Source of the DNA: Zygaena filipendulae | Lineage: Eukaryota; Arthropoda; Insecta; Lepidoptera; Zygaenidae | DNA length: 64,000 bases | Direction of reading: 5' to 3' | NCBI GenBank assembly: GCA_907165275.2 | Contig: OU015657.1 | Coordinates: 10,625,001 to 10,689,000, forward strand | Shown here: positions 32,736 through 44,493 of the stretch, one piece after another | Position numbering within the stretch: the stretch's first letter is position 1 | Layout of the letters: every line of letters starts with the position of its first letter | The notes under the pieces: model-generated | What the model was told of the DNA's origin: nothing | The model's input: only the letters and a program-made list of their open reading frames with translations | Database searches by the model: none | Translations under genes and position numbers: made by a program

Positions 32736-33964
32736 CGTGCCCGAGTTTTTTCAGGATTCTGAAAAACTACTTAACCGATTCATGAAAATTTTATACTAAA
32801 ACCTTCTCCAGAGCCAGAATATAACTACAAATCTGATGCGATGTAATCGTGCACAAACAATTACAGATCAAACTGAGAACCTTTTTTGAAGTCGGTTGTA
32901 AAGGAAAAGGCTCGTGTCCGCCCGCTTGGGTTGCTTCTCAGAACCATGAGTTATTCTTGTGAGGGTTGCTTTGATAACGACGACGCGACGATACCACAGA
33001 CACTAATATAATACCTACTATACTAGTACGAAACGGTCACACGCATCACGCATGTTTAATGTGGGGGGCTGGGCAGCGAATCGATCGAAATCGAACCGAT
33101 CAGTAGATACTAGGCATTTTTATCTTTCGGATTAAATCGGTATTTTGTTATTTTCCGCTTTTAATGTAGTGCATTATTTGAAATAGGTTGTGAAACAGAC
33201 TATAATCACTGCGTTTTAATGTTGAAGATGTGCGATTCCAAAGCAGTTTGAACTGCGGCAGAAAATTATACGTAAACAAAATTGGGAGTTGACACTTGAC
33301 AGGACTTATGAAATGCGGGAACTAAAAAAACCAAATTTATATAAATATAAAATAGTATTTTAATAAAAAGCTGTTTTTTTCCTATATGCTTAGTTTGTTT
33401 CATCAGTCTATTAATTTCTTTATTGTGATATAAAAGTGATAATTAAAATAATATTTTGGCTGCTATACGGAAAAAAACATGGCAACTGTCATTTTTTTCG
33501 ATTTTTTTTTTGTATTTTTGCCTTTTTTCACGCATAACGGACCTTGCTACATACTTACAATCATGAAAAAGGCTTTAGTCCTTAGAGAAATTAAAATTAA
33601 GAAAATCGTTTAACTATGGAAGATTTGTTTTTAATAAAGCGATTTCCGTCTTTTTGCACTTCCTATTTTTATTCAATTGCAACAACCATCAAAAAGGCTT
33701 TAGTCTTACAGAAATTAAAATTAAGAAAATCTTCAAACTATGGAAGGTTAGTTATAAAGCGAGTTCCAGTTTTTTGCTCCTCCTGTAAAATTTATTCTCC
33801 TGCAATTACCTACTTTATTTTTCCGTAGAGCAGCCGATTTATAGATTAGAATTCAATATAATTATAATTATCTATTATTTAAGAACGTAATAAAGACAAA
33901 ATATAATACCTACGTAAAAAAATTGTTGGGTACTTACCTACTAAATTTTTTGTCTGTCTGTCTG

Positions 33965-34270
33965 TATATGCACGCATGGGTCAAAAACTACTGAAGGGAT
34001 TTTAACCAAACTTGGTACGATTGTAGTCTATACTCCTGCCGGGGTAAGATGCGCAAGACGACAAAATTTTATCGAGCCATTTTATCGATTCTCGTCGACA
34101 TATTGTATGGCTTTGTCGACGAGAATCGATAAAATGGCTCGATAAAATTTTGTCGTCTTGCGCATCTTAGCCCCCATGGGCAGGTTATAGGCTATATAAC
34201 ATAACGCTAAGACACATAGGAGCCGAGCAGTGACGATAAATTTGAAGCAAGTCGGATGAAAAAGCGCTTT
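33965..34270 (+). repeat. Lep1-like Helitron fragment split by a hairpin
   Basis: CATGGGTCAAAAACTACTGA, TTTTAACCAAACTTGGTACG, then after the hairpin GGCAGGTTATAGGCTATATA, ACATAACGCTAAGACACATA, GCAAGTCGGATGAAAAAGCG. An uninterrupted copy in reverse orientation is at about 61243-61440. Confidence 0.7.
34045..34169. repeat. Perfect 55-bp hairpin insertion
   Basis: Arms 34045-34099 and 34115-34169 are exact reverse complements (TAAGATGCGCAAGACGACAA... to ...TTCTCGTCGAC) with a 15-base loop. It interrupts the Lep1-like fragment, whose intact copy elsewhere reads TACTCCTGGGCAGG across the site. The inserted segment extends slightly beyond the arms (CCGGGG left, GCCCCCA right). Confidence 0.9.
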
Positions 34271-34356
34271 CGAGCTCTTATCCTCGCATACGTTGATCAT
34301 ACACCAAAAGTATGTATTACAAAGACGATGGTCTTCAAAAGATCTACAAAAAAGTC

Positions 34357-34590
34357 CTGCGGAGCTAGGATGCGCAACACGATAAAATTTTATCGAGCCA
34401 TTTTATCGATTCTCGTCGATATAATATATCGTTTTGTCTACCAGTGGTAAAAAATGTTTAACCGAATCTAGTCTTAACTCAATACCCCACTATTGCACTT
34501 TTTTGCTTGGACGCCCACAAATATATGTCGTGTCGACAATTTTATCTTTCGTTCGATAAACATATCATGTTGCGCATCCTAGCTCCGCAG
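34357..34590. mobile_element. 234-bp MITE related to the 34045 hairpin
   Basis: Perfect 23-bp inverted termini CTGCGGAGCTAGGATGCGCA(ACA) and its inverse at the right. The left interior shares ATAAAATTTTATCGAGCCAT and TTTATCGATTCTCGTCGA with the neighbouring hairpin, so the two belong to one family. Confidence 0.8.
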
Positions 34591-34859
34591 AACCTGTTCT
34601 TTTATAAATTATACAATAATAAAATAGTAGGATCCGTGGTTCTGTACATTGCATATTTTAACAAAAATTGACAGGGTTGGTAGAAGAAGAGTACCTAACC
34701 ACAACCAACCAACCACAAAAAAGTTTTTAAAATTCTTTTGTGTCTGTCTGTCTCTCCAAATCTACTGAACGGATTGCGGTTTTTACAGATAGATTAAACT
34801 TAGTCTAGAGCTACATATAGGCTTTTTTATTTAAATAGGATGCCGGAAAAAAAAGTTGT

Positions 34860-35975
34860 TACTTATATAAAAAAACGTTTCACGCGGGTGAAACCGCGGG
34901 GCACAGCTAGTATTACATAAACTTAAATAAGCTTCACTTGTAGATATTTATACATAGGTAGGTATGTATGAATGCAATTTTTGTATAGGAACCCATAACA
35001 GTAGGTAAATAGGTACGTATTCATCATAGGCCAAAAACCCAAAATGTAGGTATATTACCTTAAAAATACTATAAAAAAGCAGTAAGTATCGAAAATCAAA
35101 ATAAAGATTACATAGCTCGACAAGAAAAAAAAAACATTTTCGTTGTGCCTATACGTAGGTATGTATACACAACAGGCTATTTTAATGTTAACATACATCC
35201 GATCGAACTAGAGATTTTGCGGCTATTTTAACCGACCAAGACGACTTCCGACACCGAGTTTAAACCTGGTTGATTACCTATTTATATGGGTGATCGGGTG
35301 ATATTGCAAACAGACGCGCACGAGCTCGTACCGGCGCACTAGGAGGGGTCTCCTCTGGCTTCGTCCACTCACGCACGTCCGTATTGCGTCGCGTCGGGTA
35401 CAGATATCCACTTAGCATTTTGGAATGACAAAATGGATTTCGAATCAAGGAAATACGTTTACTACTACGTTTCTTATGCCACATGCAGAATATAAATTTC
35501 TAATATTTTGGCATCTGGAGAGTTTGGGATCGTGTTGTTGGGACGGGCGTTATGGGCAAGGAATGTTGTTGGTCACAGTGAATAAAGGAAGCGAAGTTAG
35601 GACACTTAGTAAAAAAAAACTGTTTTAAAAAACGAAAAATACACACCTTTTGCTATTGAAACATATTTTACAACTAGCTGTTTTTCTGTGGTACCTGCGT
35701 TAATTTCGGAGATCCCGCGGGTATTCTGAGATAAAAGTACATACTACCCCATATTTTTTTCTGTATCTACCCTTGCTTGACGTGTATGCAAAATTTAATG
35801 TAGTTTCACCCGCGTTAATTTCAGAGTTTCCGTAGGAATTCTGGGATAAAAAGTACCCTATGTCTTTCTTCTTCTTCTCTGTACTGCTTCAAAATTTCAT
35901 GATGTTCGGTTGAGTCGTTAAGGCGTGAAAGCGTATCAAACAAACAAACTTAATTTAGCATTTATAATAGTGAGT
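34860..35975. repeat. CCCGCGG-type dispersed element fragments
   Basis: A minus-oriented end at 34862-34912 (CACGCGGGTGAAACCGCGGGGCACAGCTAG) and a plus-oriented double copy at about 35675-35975 (ACTAGCTGTTTTTCTGTGGT ... GTTAATTTCAGAGTTTCC ... GCGTATCAAACAAACAAACT). Between them 34920-35670 holds no recognised feature. Confidence 0.6.
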
Positions 35976-36404
35976 AAGGATAACATTAGTCAGCAAAACT
36001 AGCCAGTAAACCAAGAGAACCACGGAAACCGCCTCAGATATAAAATATCCGCGTCATTTGGACTCAGAAACCACATAAAAAACACGGTTCAAAGGTCGAG
36101 TTTTCATTGTGCGTACGACATAGGTACAACTAAACTTTCTAAAGTACATACAACAAAACTCAAAGTTCATAGAAAAACAGTTTCGTTGTAGGTATTTTGA
36201 GTTTCATGTACCTACTTAATTCTTCATAATATCTGGGTACAATTAATCTTAGTTCAAGTTCTTTTTAGTTACTGAGTTCAAGCACCACACGCTATTTTAC
36301 GCACTTTTTAGTTTCTGTACCAATCATGTATTTGTAGTTTTTTAAAGTTAAACTGTACTATTGCAATAAAGTTTGCACTGCAGTTTTGAACTCCTTAGGC
36401 ATAT

Positions 36405-39400
36405 TTAATTTTGTGATACTTTTTCAAAATACTTCTTCTTTTCATTCGGATTCGGTATAATCTGAAATAAAATGCATAAAATTAATGTATAATTTTTAAG
36501 TTCTCGGCGCAATTAAGGTGATGGCATAATTTTAACGTGTGTATGTTTCGCTGTATGTGGTATTGTAGCTCCCAACCGGCTATACCAATTTTAATACACT
36601 TTTGGTTTGAAAGGCGACCGAGTGTGTTCAGCTGTGATTCATGTTAATCTGTTCAGCTATTTGAAGATTACTAGTTCCTTTCTAGTTAATGAATAGATGC
36701 GGTATTTTCCAGAGGTGTCTGGTTCCATCTTAGCGATGAGACTATAAGAAAACTTCGTCGCGTGGAGTTATGGCCCAGATATTGTAACTACCTACATGAA
36801 ACAGTCGGTTACTTCAAATAACACTAACCTCGGATTTTCAGGGGTTAATACAAAAAAATTATTCATATTTTTTGTAAAATACTCAAGATATATTGAAAAG
36901 GTCTTACAGTGTCTTGTCCAGGTTTCCATCCCGCGGGACATACTTCTCCTTTCTTATCTGTATATTGGAATGCCTGTACTAATCTCAGGGTTTCGTCCAC
37001 TGAACGTCCAACTGGCAAATCATTCATAGTGATTTGCCTAAGAATTCCTTTGTCATCAATTATAAAAAGGCCTCTTAGAGTGTGTCCTAAATCTTCAAGA
37101 TAGACACCATAGTCCTTTGCTATTGAATGGTTTAAGTCACTTAGCAGAGGAATCTTAATTTTTCCAAGACCTCCTTCTTTACGTGGTGTATTAATCCAGG
37201 CGAGGTGAGTGAAATGTGAGTCGACCGAACAAGCAACTACTTCAGTATTAATATTTTTAAATTCGTCAATTCTTTCTGAGAATGCCAGGATTTCAGTTGG
37301 ACAAACAAATGTGCTGAAATAGTTAAAAATATATACGTCTACAAAAATAATCCACTCATTGTACATTAACGAGTAGGTACATTTTCTTAATTGGGACATA
37401 AGTTAAATCTGTATCAAAAAGTGATGAAGCCTCATTTTTTTACAGTTTCTATAGAAGGTATACTTTGTACAATGAGGTTACTTCATTTATAAAGGATTTT
37501 TGGCAGTTTATACATATTTTTGAATGCTCATTAGGCAAAAAAGGCATTTTCTTTCTGCTATCCTTTAAGGTAGATTAAAATGATACTTGACTAAACAGTA
37601 AACACATTGTGATTTGTGTGTCAGTCGGTCACATCGCACGTAATCACGTCACATGCAGGTAGACTCTATAGATTCATGTATACTATAATATTATAAAGAG
37701 CAAAAGTTTGTGAGTTTGTGATGTTGTAGGGGGTAATCTCTGGATCTATGGACCGATTTTGAAAATTCTTTCACTTATAAAAAGCTAGTGATCCTGAGTG
37801 TCATAGGGTACTTTTTATTCCGGAATTCCCGCGGGAACTCCGAATTTCCCGCGGGTAAAACCACGGGGGAAAGCTATCTCTGGATCTACTGAACCGATTT
37901 TGAAAATTCTTTCACTTATAGGTAGCTACAGTGATATTGAGTGACACAGGGTACTTTTATCCCGGAATTCCCGCGGGAACTCCTTAGTTTGTGAGTTAGT
38001 GTGTTTATGGAATTGTAGAGGGTGATCTCTGGATCTACTAAACCGATTTTAAAAATTCTTTCACTTATGGGAAGCTACAGTGATCCTGAATAACGTAAGG
38101 TACCTTCTATTCCGGAATTCCTGCGGGAACTCCGGAGATTGTGAGTTTGTGAGGTTGTAGGGGTAATCTCTGGATCTACTGAACCAAAATTCCTTCACTT
38201 ATAAGAAGCTACAGTGATCCACTTAGGATCTTTACGTACTTTATATCCCGGAATTCCCGCGGAAACTCCGGGGTTTGTGAGTTTGTCTCTATGGATCTAC
38301 TTATCATAGATAGGAAGCTAAAGTGATCCTGAGTGACATAGGGTACTTTTTATCCTGGAATTCCCGCGAGTACTCCGAAATTACCGCGGGTGAAACCGCG
38401 GGGGTCAGCTAGTATTATACTATAAAACAAATTCATTGTGTCTGTCTGTCTGTTTGCAATGAAATCACGGATTTTCATGCAGTTTTCACCAATAGATATA
38501 GTGATTCCAGAGGAAGGTTTATACATATATTTTATCTTGGAATTCCTGCGGGAACTGGTAAAACTGCGGAGGCGGGAGGACAGCAAGTGTGTTGTTGCTA
38601 TTGTGTTTGCAAAACAAAGCTGTTATGCATACTTGGCATGTCCTGGGTCAATATTGAAAATATTTTTGCCCCATTACATCCAAGAGTTCTAGGAGGAAAT
38701 TACCAACTAAAGAATGAAGCTGATATTTAATTATAAGTTTGTTATTGCTAGATAACAATTATATGGGTACAGGGTTATCAATTGCCTATCACATACCTAA
38801 TGTCTTTTTTACATTTAATAAAAACCAGATAAGGTAATCTTTCCTCTTTATTATTACATCACACAATATTATTATCATAAAGTACTAACTGGTACCTGCA
38901 GCTGCAATTTCACCAATTTCTCTAAGAAACTCTGCTACATTGTGATAATTTTAGTTTTTGGTTGAATAAATAAATAAATAAATTTATCATCCTTTTTTCA
39001 TATTTTTAAGTCAATTTGACAGTTTCAGATATTCACTACATACAACAAAATGTTACTTTGAACTTTTTTGGAAATATTTACATCTACTTGAATTCCATGA
39101 CTTTCATGATGCTGATAAAAAAGGGAAAGATTAGAGATATATGTATAGCACTAAAGATGGACTTTTTGGTGGGAATTAGTTCTAGGCAGCATTTATTTTC
39201 AATTAGTGTCAAAGCAAAAAATTGTTAAAAATTACTTTTGTTGTCTTTTATGGTGCTGTCTCAGGTGCTGTATGGGACATTAATTTTCACAGGGGCAGTT
39301 TTGAATGTATGCAAGAAGATATCTTTTGGGAAAATATCTTTTGGTGTCCTCCAAGTGCTCCAAGAAAGATTTCAAAAATTATAGCACCATGGTTTCCAAT

Positions 39401-40202
39401 TCAAGACATAGTTCCAACAATGCTAATAAATATACATTTATTTTACTTCAAACTGACTATACTGCCTATACTATGTATTAAAAGAAAAAGTACCTACAAC
39501 AAGAAACCAGTGTAGGTACATAATATTTCAACTTAGCTATTTTCTTGGGTGATAACTACTCTCCTATAAAATTATCATTTAAATAGTAAATTATCTATTT
39601 GAAAACAAACAGGTAGGCAGTAGGCACTTAATATTCGAATATCATATGTAACCACAATCACATTAAGATTTAAGATATAATTATACCTGTAATTGGTTGA
39701 ATAGGTACATTAATATATATATTATTTTATTATCTATTGAAGAATCTTCATTTAACTGATAGGTATGTATTATACTTACAAATCCAAGGGGTAGAAAAAG
39801 AAAACCAGATATTTCCCTTTGTAATGAGATAGGGAAAGTTCTTTGATTTCGCCATCAACCACAGCAGTTGCCGCCCACTCAGGAGCCGGTTTTGATACTT
39901 TACAAAAACAATAATTTAGTGGGTGAGTCACTCACAGATAAAATAAGATACCTACTGAACAAAACTTTCACTTCCTTGCATTTGAAATTATTATAAGAAC
40001 AATAACGAATTATTAAATACACGTAGATAAAAACTTACTTACTCATTGCTTTCGTAAACTGTAATTTATGTTCGACGCTTCTACCACCGCCGGGAAAAAC
40101 ATTTGCGCTACCGTAAGTATAACATGAATCTGTCTCGAAAAATGATGAACAGTTACGGCAGAGTGATACGAAAAAAAATAATAATATTGCTAAGCGATTC
40201 AT
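36405..40202 (-). CDS. Prx4: 2-Cys peroxiredoxin, Prx4 type (secreted/ER), 246 aa
   Basis: Exons in transcript order 40202-40043, 39897-39780, 37313-36908, 36461-36405; GT-AG junctions, 741 nt including TAA. It reduces hydrogen and organic peroxides. A hydrophobic signal peptide ([20 protein letters not shown]) precedes [13 protein letters not shown], the Prx4-type N-terminal extension, then [17 protein letters not shown] and [18 protein letters not shown] with the peroxidatic Cys at residue 97. The resolving Cys is 218 ([11 protein letters not shown]). Both hyperoxidation-sensitivity motifs are present: GGLG (140-143) and YF (239-240). No KDEL-type tail, so retention or secretion cannot be decided. 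The Drosophila counterpart by type is Jafrac2. The start was chosen at MNRL because it gives the signal peptide; an upstream in-frame Met exists. Intron 2 holds a modular dispersed element. Confidence 0.93.
37680..38412 (-). repeat. Modular dispersed element, five to six tandem modules
   Basis: Begins ATACTATAATATTATAAAGAG and ends GTGAAACCGCGGGGGTCAGCTAGTATTATA, that is, Helitron-like ends in reverse orientation. In between are repeated modules GGTAATCTCTGGATCTACTG, AACCGATTTTGAAAATTCTT, GTGATCCTGAGTGACATAGG and a GGAATTCCCGCGGGAACTCC word. Lies in Prx4 intron 2. It is the longest copy of this subfamily in the window. Confidence 0.75.
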
Positions 40203-41057
40203 AGTTTTTTCAGGTAAACTAAAACTATTTCCAAAATAGTGCACAGTAGCCTCAGATTAACTAGACATATGACAGTAGCCAGTGCACCCGCCACCCACAA
40301 AATAATATGATCTCTGAATATGATAATAACTAGAACTAGACAGTGTTGCCAACCCTCAAAAATATTTACCTAATCTAATCTAATTACAATAATATTATTA
40401 AAAAAAAACTTTATAGTAAATAGCAGCGCCAAGATTTTTGCCTAGTTTCGAAATCATTTAGGTGAATTTATTGGTCTTAAAAAAAGAACAATTCAATCAA
40501 AAGCAAAAATGTCTCTCGATTTTTTTTTACGACCAACCTTTTTTCGAAATTACAAAATGAAGATTTACTGTCAAAATGCTAATTAAGAAATTCTTAATTT
40601 TTCAAAATTACGGCTTTCGTATCGTAGTCACTGAGCAAATAATCACTACGTTTTAAGAGACGGGACTTCCTTACTTGGTTTTGGAATCCATTTAGCAGAC
40701 CCAGCAATACCAACACAGCGAAAATTTAATTGTCAAAATACTTCATAACTCATGGGTACCAACATTAACGAGAACAATAGGGATGGCCACATGTAGTTCC
40801 TGATTAAATCGATATCGATAAATTATCATTAGAGCATCGTGGGCTTCATACCAGGTGAATTAAATCTACAACGGGGGAAAACATTTGTCGTAAAATTGAA
40901 ACAATAAATTATTATTTTTATTTATTTATTATTATTCCAATATTTTAGTTTGTCATGATGATGATGTTATTAGATAGATAGATATTTATTTTCTCTTTAA
41001 AAATTACATTTACATTTTATGTCAAAATTAAATAACCTATTTGGGAAAGTAAATGAT

Positions 41058-41656
41058 TTACTTCGCAGTGCCTCCTTGTTGAGCCTTGTTTGAATTATCG
41101 GTAGAAATATCTATCGGTAGAAGTATCCGACATTCGTTCCTTACATCTCCACAGACATATTTTATATCGTGAAGTTTTTCGATTGGAATGTAAGCTAAGT
41201 CATCATTTCCAATATTTTTTACCCATTGTCGACATCTGAAATTAAAATATCTATCAATCATGCAATTAAAAACAAGATACAGTATAATATAGTTCTTTAT
41301 ACAAAAGACGAGATTCACTTTATTACAATACGATCATAATACTTAATGAAAACTGCAGTAAGTAATGAAAAAGTATACGCAGCAACAGCTATACAAAAAT
41401 ATTTCAAAATATTCACTATAACAGCATCATTCATTAAAGTTTATCGACTCACTTTATCGATAGTGAAGATTTACATCACTATGGTTTACAAAGATGCAAA
41501 TATTTTTTCTCATTTCAAAAAGATAGTGTATTATTTTAGTCTTGCTGATAGCTGAAGAGAACAAAATACTTTATTACTTTACTCAAGCTGTACTTACCGG
41601 TCTTCATCTATAGGAAATTTCGTGACAAATTTCCTTTTATTTAAATTTTGTCGATT
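41058..41656 (-). pseudogene. THAP-like zinc-finger gene, 3' part only, probably decayed
   Basis: The last exon 41231-41058 and a probable penultimate exon 41656-41598 join in frame (phase 2) as KFVTKFPIDEDR-CRQWVKNIGNDDLAYIPIEKLHDIKYVC..., which resembles the second half of a THAP DNA-binding domain (FPxD, CxxW, YxxCxxH). The final C-x2-H is replaced by CGDV, so one zinc ligand is missing. The tail after the domain is only ~35 aa, ending GGTAK. I could not find the exon with the first Cys pair. It may be a small divergent gene, a decayed one, or a fragment of a THAP-containing transposon. Confidence 0.45.
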
Positions 41657-42004
41657 CTATCTTTTTCTACAAATTACATACGTACTACACCGTCTAATCG
41701 GTGCTATTTCACTACCCAATCACAAGAAAATAGTTTTTAATAGTCACACTGCACTTTTCAAAGCGTAAATCACAGAAAATTTTTAAAAATCACACAATTA
41801 TTTTCCCAAATAACAACATGCGTCGCCATGACAAACAGATGACAGATTGTAAGAAAGATTCAGAGACAAAAGACTGAAATAGCATGTGAGGCCATCTTTG
41901 ATGCCATGGAAAAAAAAAATTAAAAAAAAAATGAGTGCTAAACACGAACAAAATTTAATTTGTTCCTAGTTGCGTTAGACTGATCGTAGTAAAAATATCG
42001 TAGT

Positions 42005-43095
42005 AAACTTTAATAGGACGCTCTGTGGGAAGTTGCATATAACGACAAACTCCCGACGAACGCCCCCATTTTATCTTACCTATTTCACTGACTCCGCACA
42101 CTGTTCATCACTAATGAATCACTATTATGCTACGGTCACACGCGCGCCGTGCAGCCCAGCGTGCAGCCCGGCGGGCTGCCTGGCGGGCTGCGCGGCATGC
42201 AGCCCGTCCCGGGCCGGCGGACATTCAAGCTGTTTACACGCACGCCGTCGTGTCAGTCAGTGCCAGAATGGCGAGCAGCGAGGATCTCGGTGTTGTTGCT
42301 GCCATATCCTTTGGCTTAACTTATTTTTATTGGAAAAAGAAACAAAATTAACGTTTGACCATTCCGCCATGTTGTAATATCCGATCGTAGCGACTTTCTT
42401 AGCAACGTTGAATGAAGATCCACTCGTCGCGAAAGCGCGGGACAGACTGACTGCCCGCGCGCGTGTAAACAGTCACCGGGCGCCCACACATTCATCCTTT
42501 GAACTTTGCCAAAAAACCGACACTTGCCCGATTCGCGGCATTCACGTTCACAGGCGCGTTCACGGGCTCGGGCGTACCGTTCGCTCGTGAATGTGAATGT
42601 GCACGTTGAATGTAGAGTTGAACGCACGCGTGTGAACCTACCATTATGCAAATTTCACCACACTCACACAATATTAATAACAATAAAGTAAAACCTTTCA
42701 CCTATACCTATTAAGTTTATGGTAAACACTGATAATGAAAAGCTGTTAAATCAACAAATAAACATGATAGGAATATTATGTGAATATGGCGGATTTTGCA
42801 TAATAATGATCCATTAGTGATGAACAATGTGTGGAAATAGTGCAATAAGATGAAATTTTTTTCATTTTTAGTTCATCGGGAGGTTTTCGTGTTACTACAG
42901 AACTTCCCACAGAGCGTTCTATTAAGGTTCAACTGTGAAGAGTTGCTGTCAAAAGTTCCGATTAAGGATCGAAATGCATCTCATTAATGCATTTCGATGT
43001 AAATCACTTTAGGAGAAGAAAAATACTACTCAATTGGCTGTATGGACTTACTTCCTTTGCCTTCCCCAGTGGGGTAAATTAAGAAAAAAACACAA
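42005..43095. repeat. Foldback of the TAGGACGCTCTG repeat family
   Basis: The left half (about 42010-42130, AATAGGACGCTCTGTGGGAA...) is plus oriented. The right half (about 42790-43090) is the inverse: CATTAGTGATGAACAATGTG, ACTTCCCACAGAGCGTTCTATT, ATGCATTTCGAT, then CCTTTGCCTTCCCCAGTGGGG. Together they make a palindromic element into whose left half another element has inserted. Tandem non-inverted copies are at 17560-18235. Confidence 0.7.
42128..42653 (+). mobile_element. PIF/Harbinger-like non-autonomous element, 526 bp
   Basis: Termini TGCTACGGTCACACGCGCG (left) and, inverted, TGGTAGGTTCACACGCGTG (right), flanked by TTA at 42125-42127 and 42654-42656. TTA fits the TWA target of PIF/Harbinger. 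A short open frame at about 42267-42350 starts MASSEDLGVVAAISFG and ends KKKQN, possibly a transposase N-terminal remnant. The GC-rich interior contrasts with the AT-rich host repeat, which reads CACTATTATGCAAA without the insert in its other copy. Confidence 0.65.
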
Positions 43096-43099
43096 GTTG

Positions 43100-44493
43100 G
43101 TAACCCTTGTTTTCGTTAGGGCTGTTCACTGCTGTAAAATGACAATGTACGTAATCGATACCTCAGCATCCTTAGCATCGATATTTTGAGAAATCAACTT
43201 TTTAAAATATGCATTAAGATAAAATTTGTACATAATATAGCTACCCTCACTTCCAAATTCCTGCGGGAACTCCAAAATTACCACAGGTGAAATAAAATTC
43301 ATTGTCTTCCTTTTATTTTTGACACTATATTATTTAGCAAAAAATAATACTTAAGACAAAGTCTTTCGATCAGTATGATAAAACTACAGATAATTATCGG
43401 TTTTATCGGTATGATAAAACTATGATAATTTTTTTCATGTAACGAGTTCGATTCCCGGTTCAACCATGTAATTATTATAATATCTATAAATGCAGTTTAA
43501 ATTGTTTTTTAAATTCAAATAATCTCTTCTTTCAGTAAAATGTTCGATCTACAATATTCAAGGTACTTTCCATGGCAGGTATATGGCATTTCCGTGGGAC
43601 GCCCTGTACACTTTCATAATATAAAATTATATTTAATAAAAAGTGGTTATTTTTGAATTTCAAACAGACACTTGAATTTTACTTATTTGTATAGATATAC
43701 ATTTATAGAAGTATAAATATAGATTTATAGATGTATAGATATGGATAGAATTTTATAATAGGTAAAGTATAGCTTTAAAGTACAACGATATTGACAAGAA
43801 GGAACATATTTCTAAATTTGAAATCAAAAGTACCTAAACCATAAATGATATCAAAACCTCTTTTTTTAACAACCCCCTATAAAGTGATTAAAAGTTCAAA
43901 TATGTATTTGAAAAAAAAAAAGGTTGTTAGACTGAACTGATTCCCAATATGATTTTAATGTTGAAATCATTTAAATTCAGCAAGTAAACTTTGATGCTTT
44001 TTTTTACAAATTCATATTATTTGAATTTCAAATCACTCTCTTGTGAAGTGGATTAGGATAGCCTTTCAAGCTCCGATATTTATACCTTATTTGTCTTTAA
44101 TGTGATTAATCGATAGATTAACAATAAAATCAAAATCATCGATCACATCCATGGTACATCACTAGTTCAGATCACGTCCGCGCATTTGATTTTGATGTCG
44201 GATTTATGCTTTTATCGTTTAGTTGTGTTTTTCTTCCTAATGTAAATGAAATAAAGATGTATTTGATATACATCTTCCGTACTTACCCTAAATTGTTTTA
44301 ATTTCCTTCGTCCATCGCAACTCTGAGCGGTAAGTTAACAACATCGCTTTAGCATCCACTTGCCGTTCATTATGGCGGTCTATTAATTACGTACAGTTGG
44401 TTTGATGTAAGTTGTAATTTATTTCGTCATATTTGTAGAACTCTGTTGTTATCTTCTTAGTTTGACATATAATGATGATTGGTTGCATTATAG
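43100..44493. promoter_or_regulatory. Upstream region of LPT
   Basis: No coding exon is seen in 43100-44160. A 5' non-coding exon of LPT probably ends at about 44329 (CTCTGAGCG followed by GTAAGT) and splices to an acceptor immediately before the ATG (GCATTATAG at 44485-44493). The promoter should lie left of 44330; I cannot place it. Confidence 0.5.

Larger units (their letters stand above)
30703..36404. other. Gene-free stretch made of repeats
   Basis: I find no coding exon that can be supported between the second rhodanese and the peroxiredoxin. It holds partial TGACGTCA MITEs, dispersed CCCGCGG elements, a Lep1-like fragment split by a hairpin, and a second hairpin MITE, each listed separately. 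32740-33960 and 34930-35670 show nothing recognisable beyond AT-rich sequence, apart from an open frame at 35278-35484 without homology. Confidence 0.6.

Noticed and set aside
35278..35484. Minus-strand frame with MLSGYLYPTRRNTDV as a possible first exon of rhodanese 2
   Set aside because: It also fits phase 1, but it is 5.5 kb away. The exon at 30164-30086 fits phase and donor, gives a similar presequence and is next to exon 2.
39222..39515. 97-aa plus-strand open frame in Prx4 intron 2
   Set aside because: No recognisable motif, no codon bias distinct from AT-rich intron, and opposite strand to the host gene.
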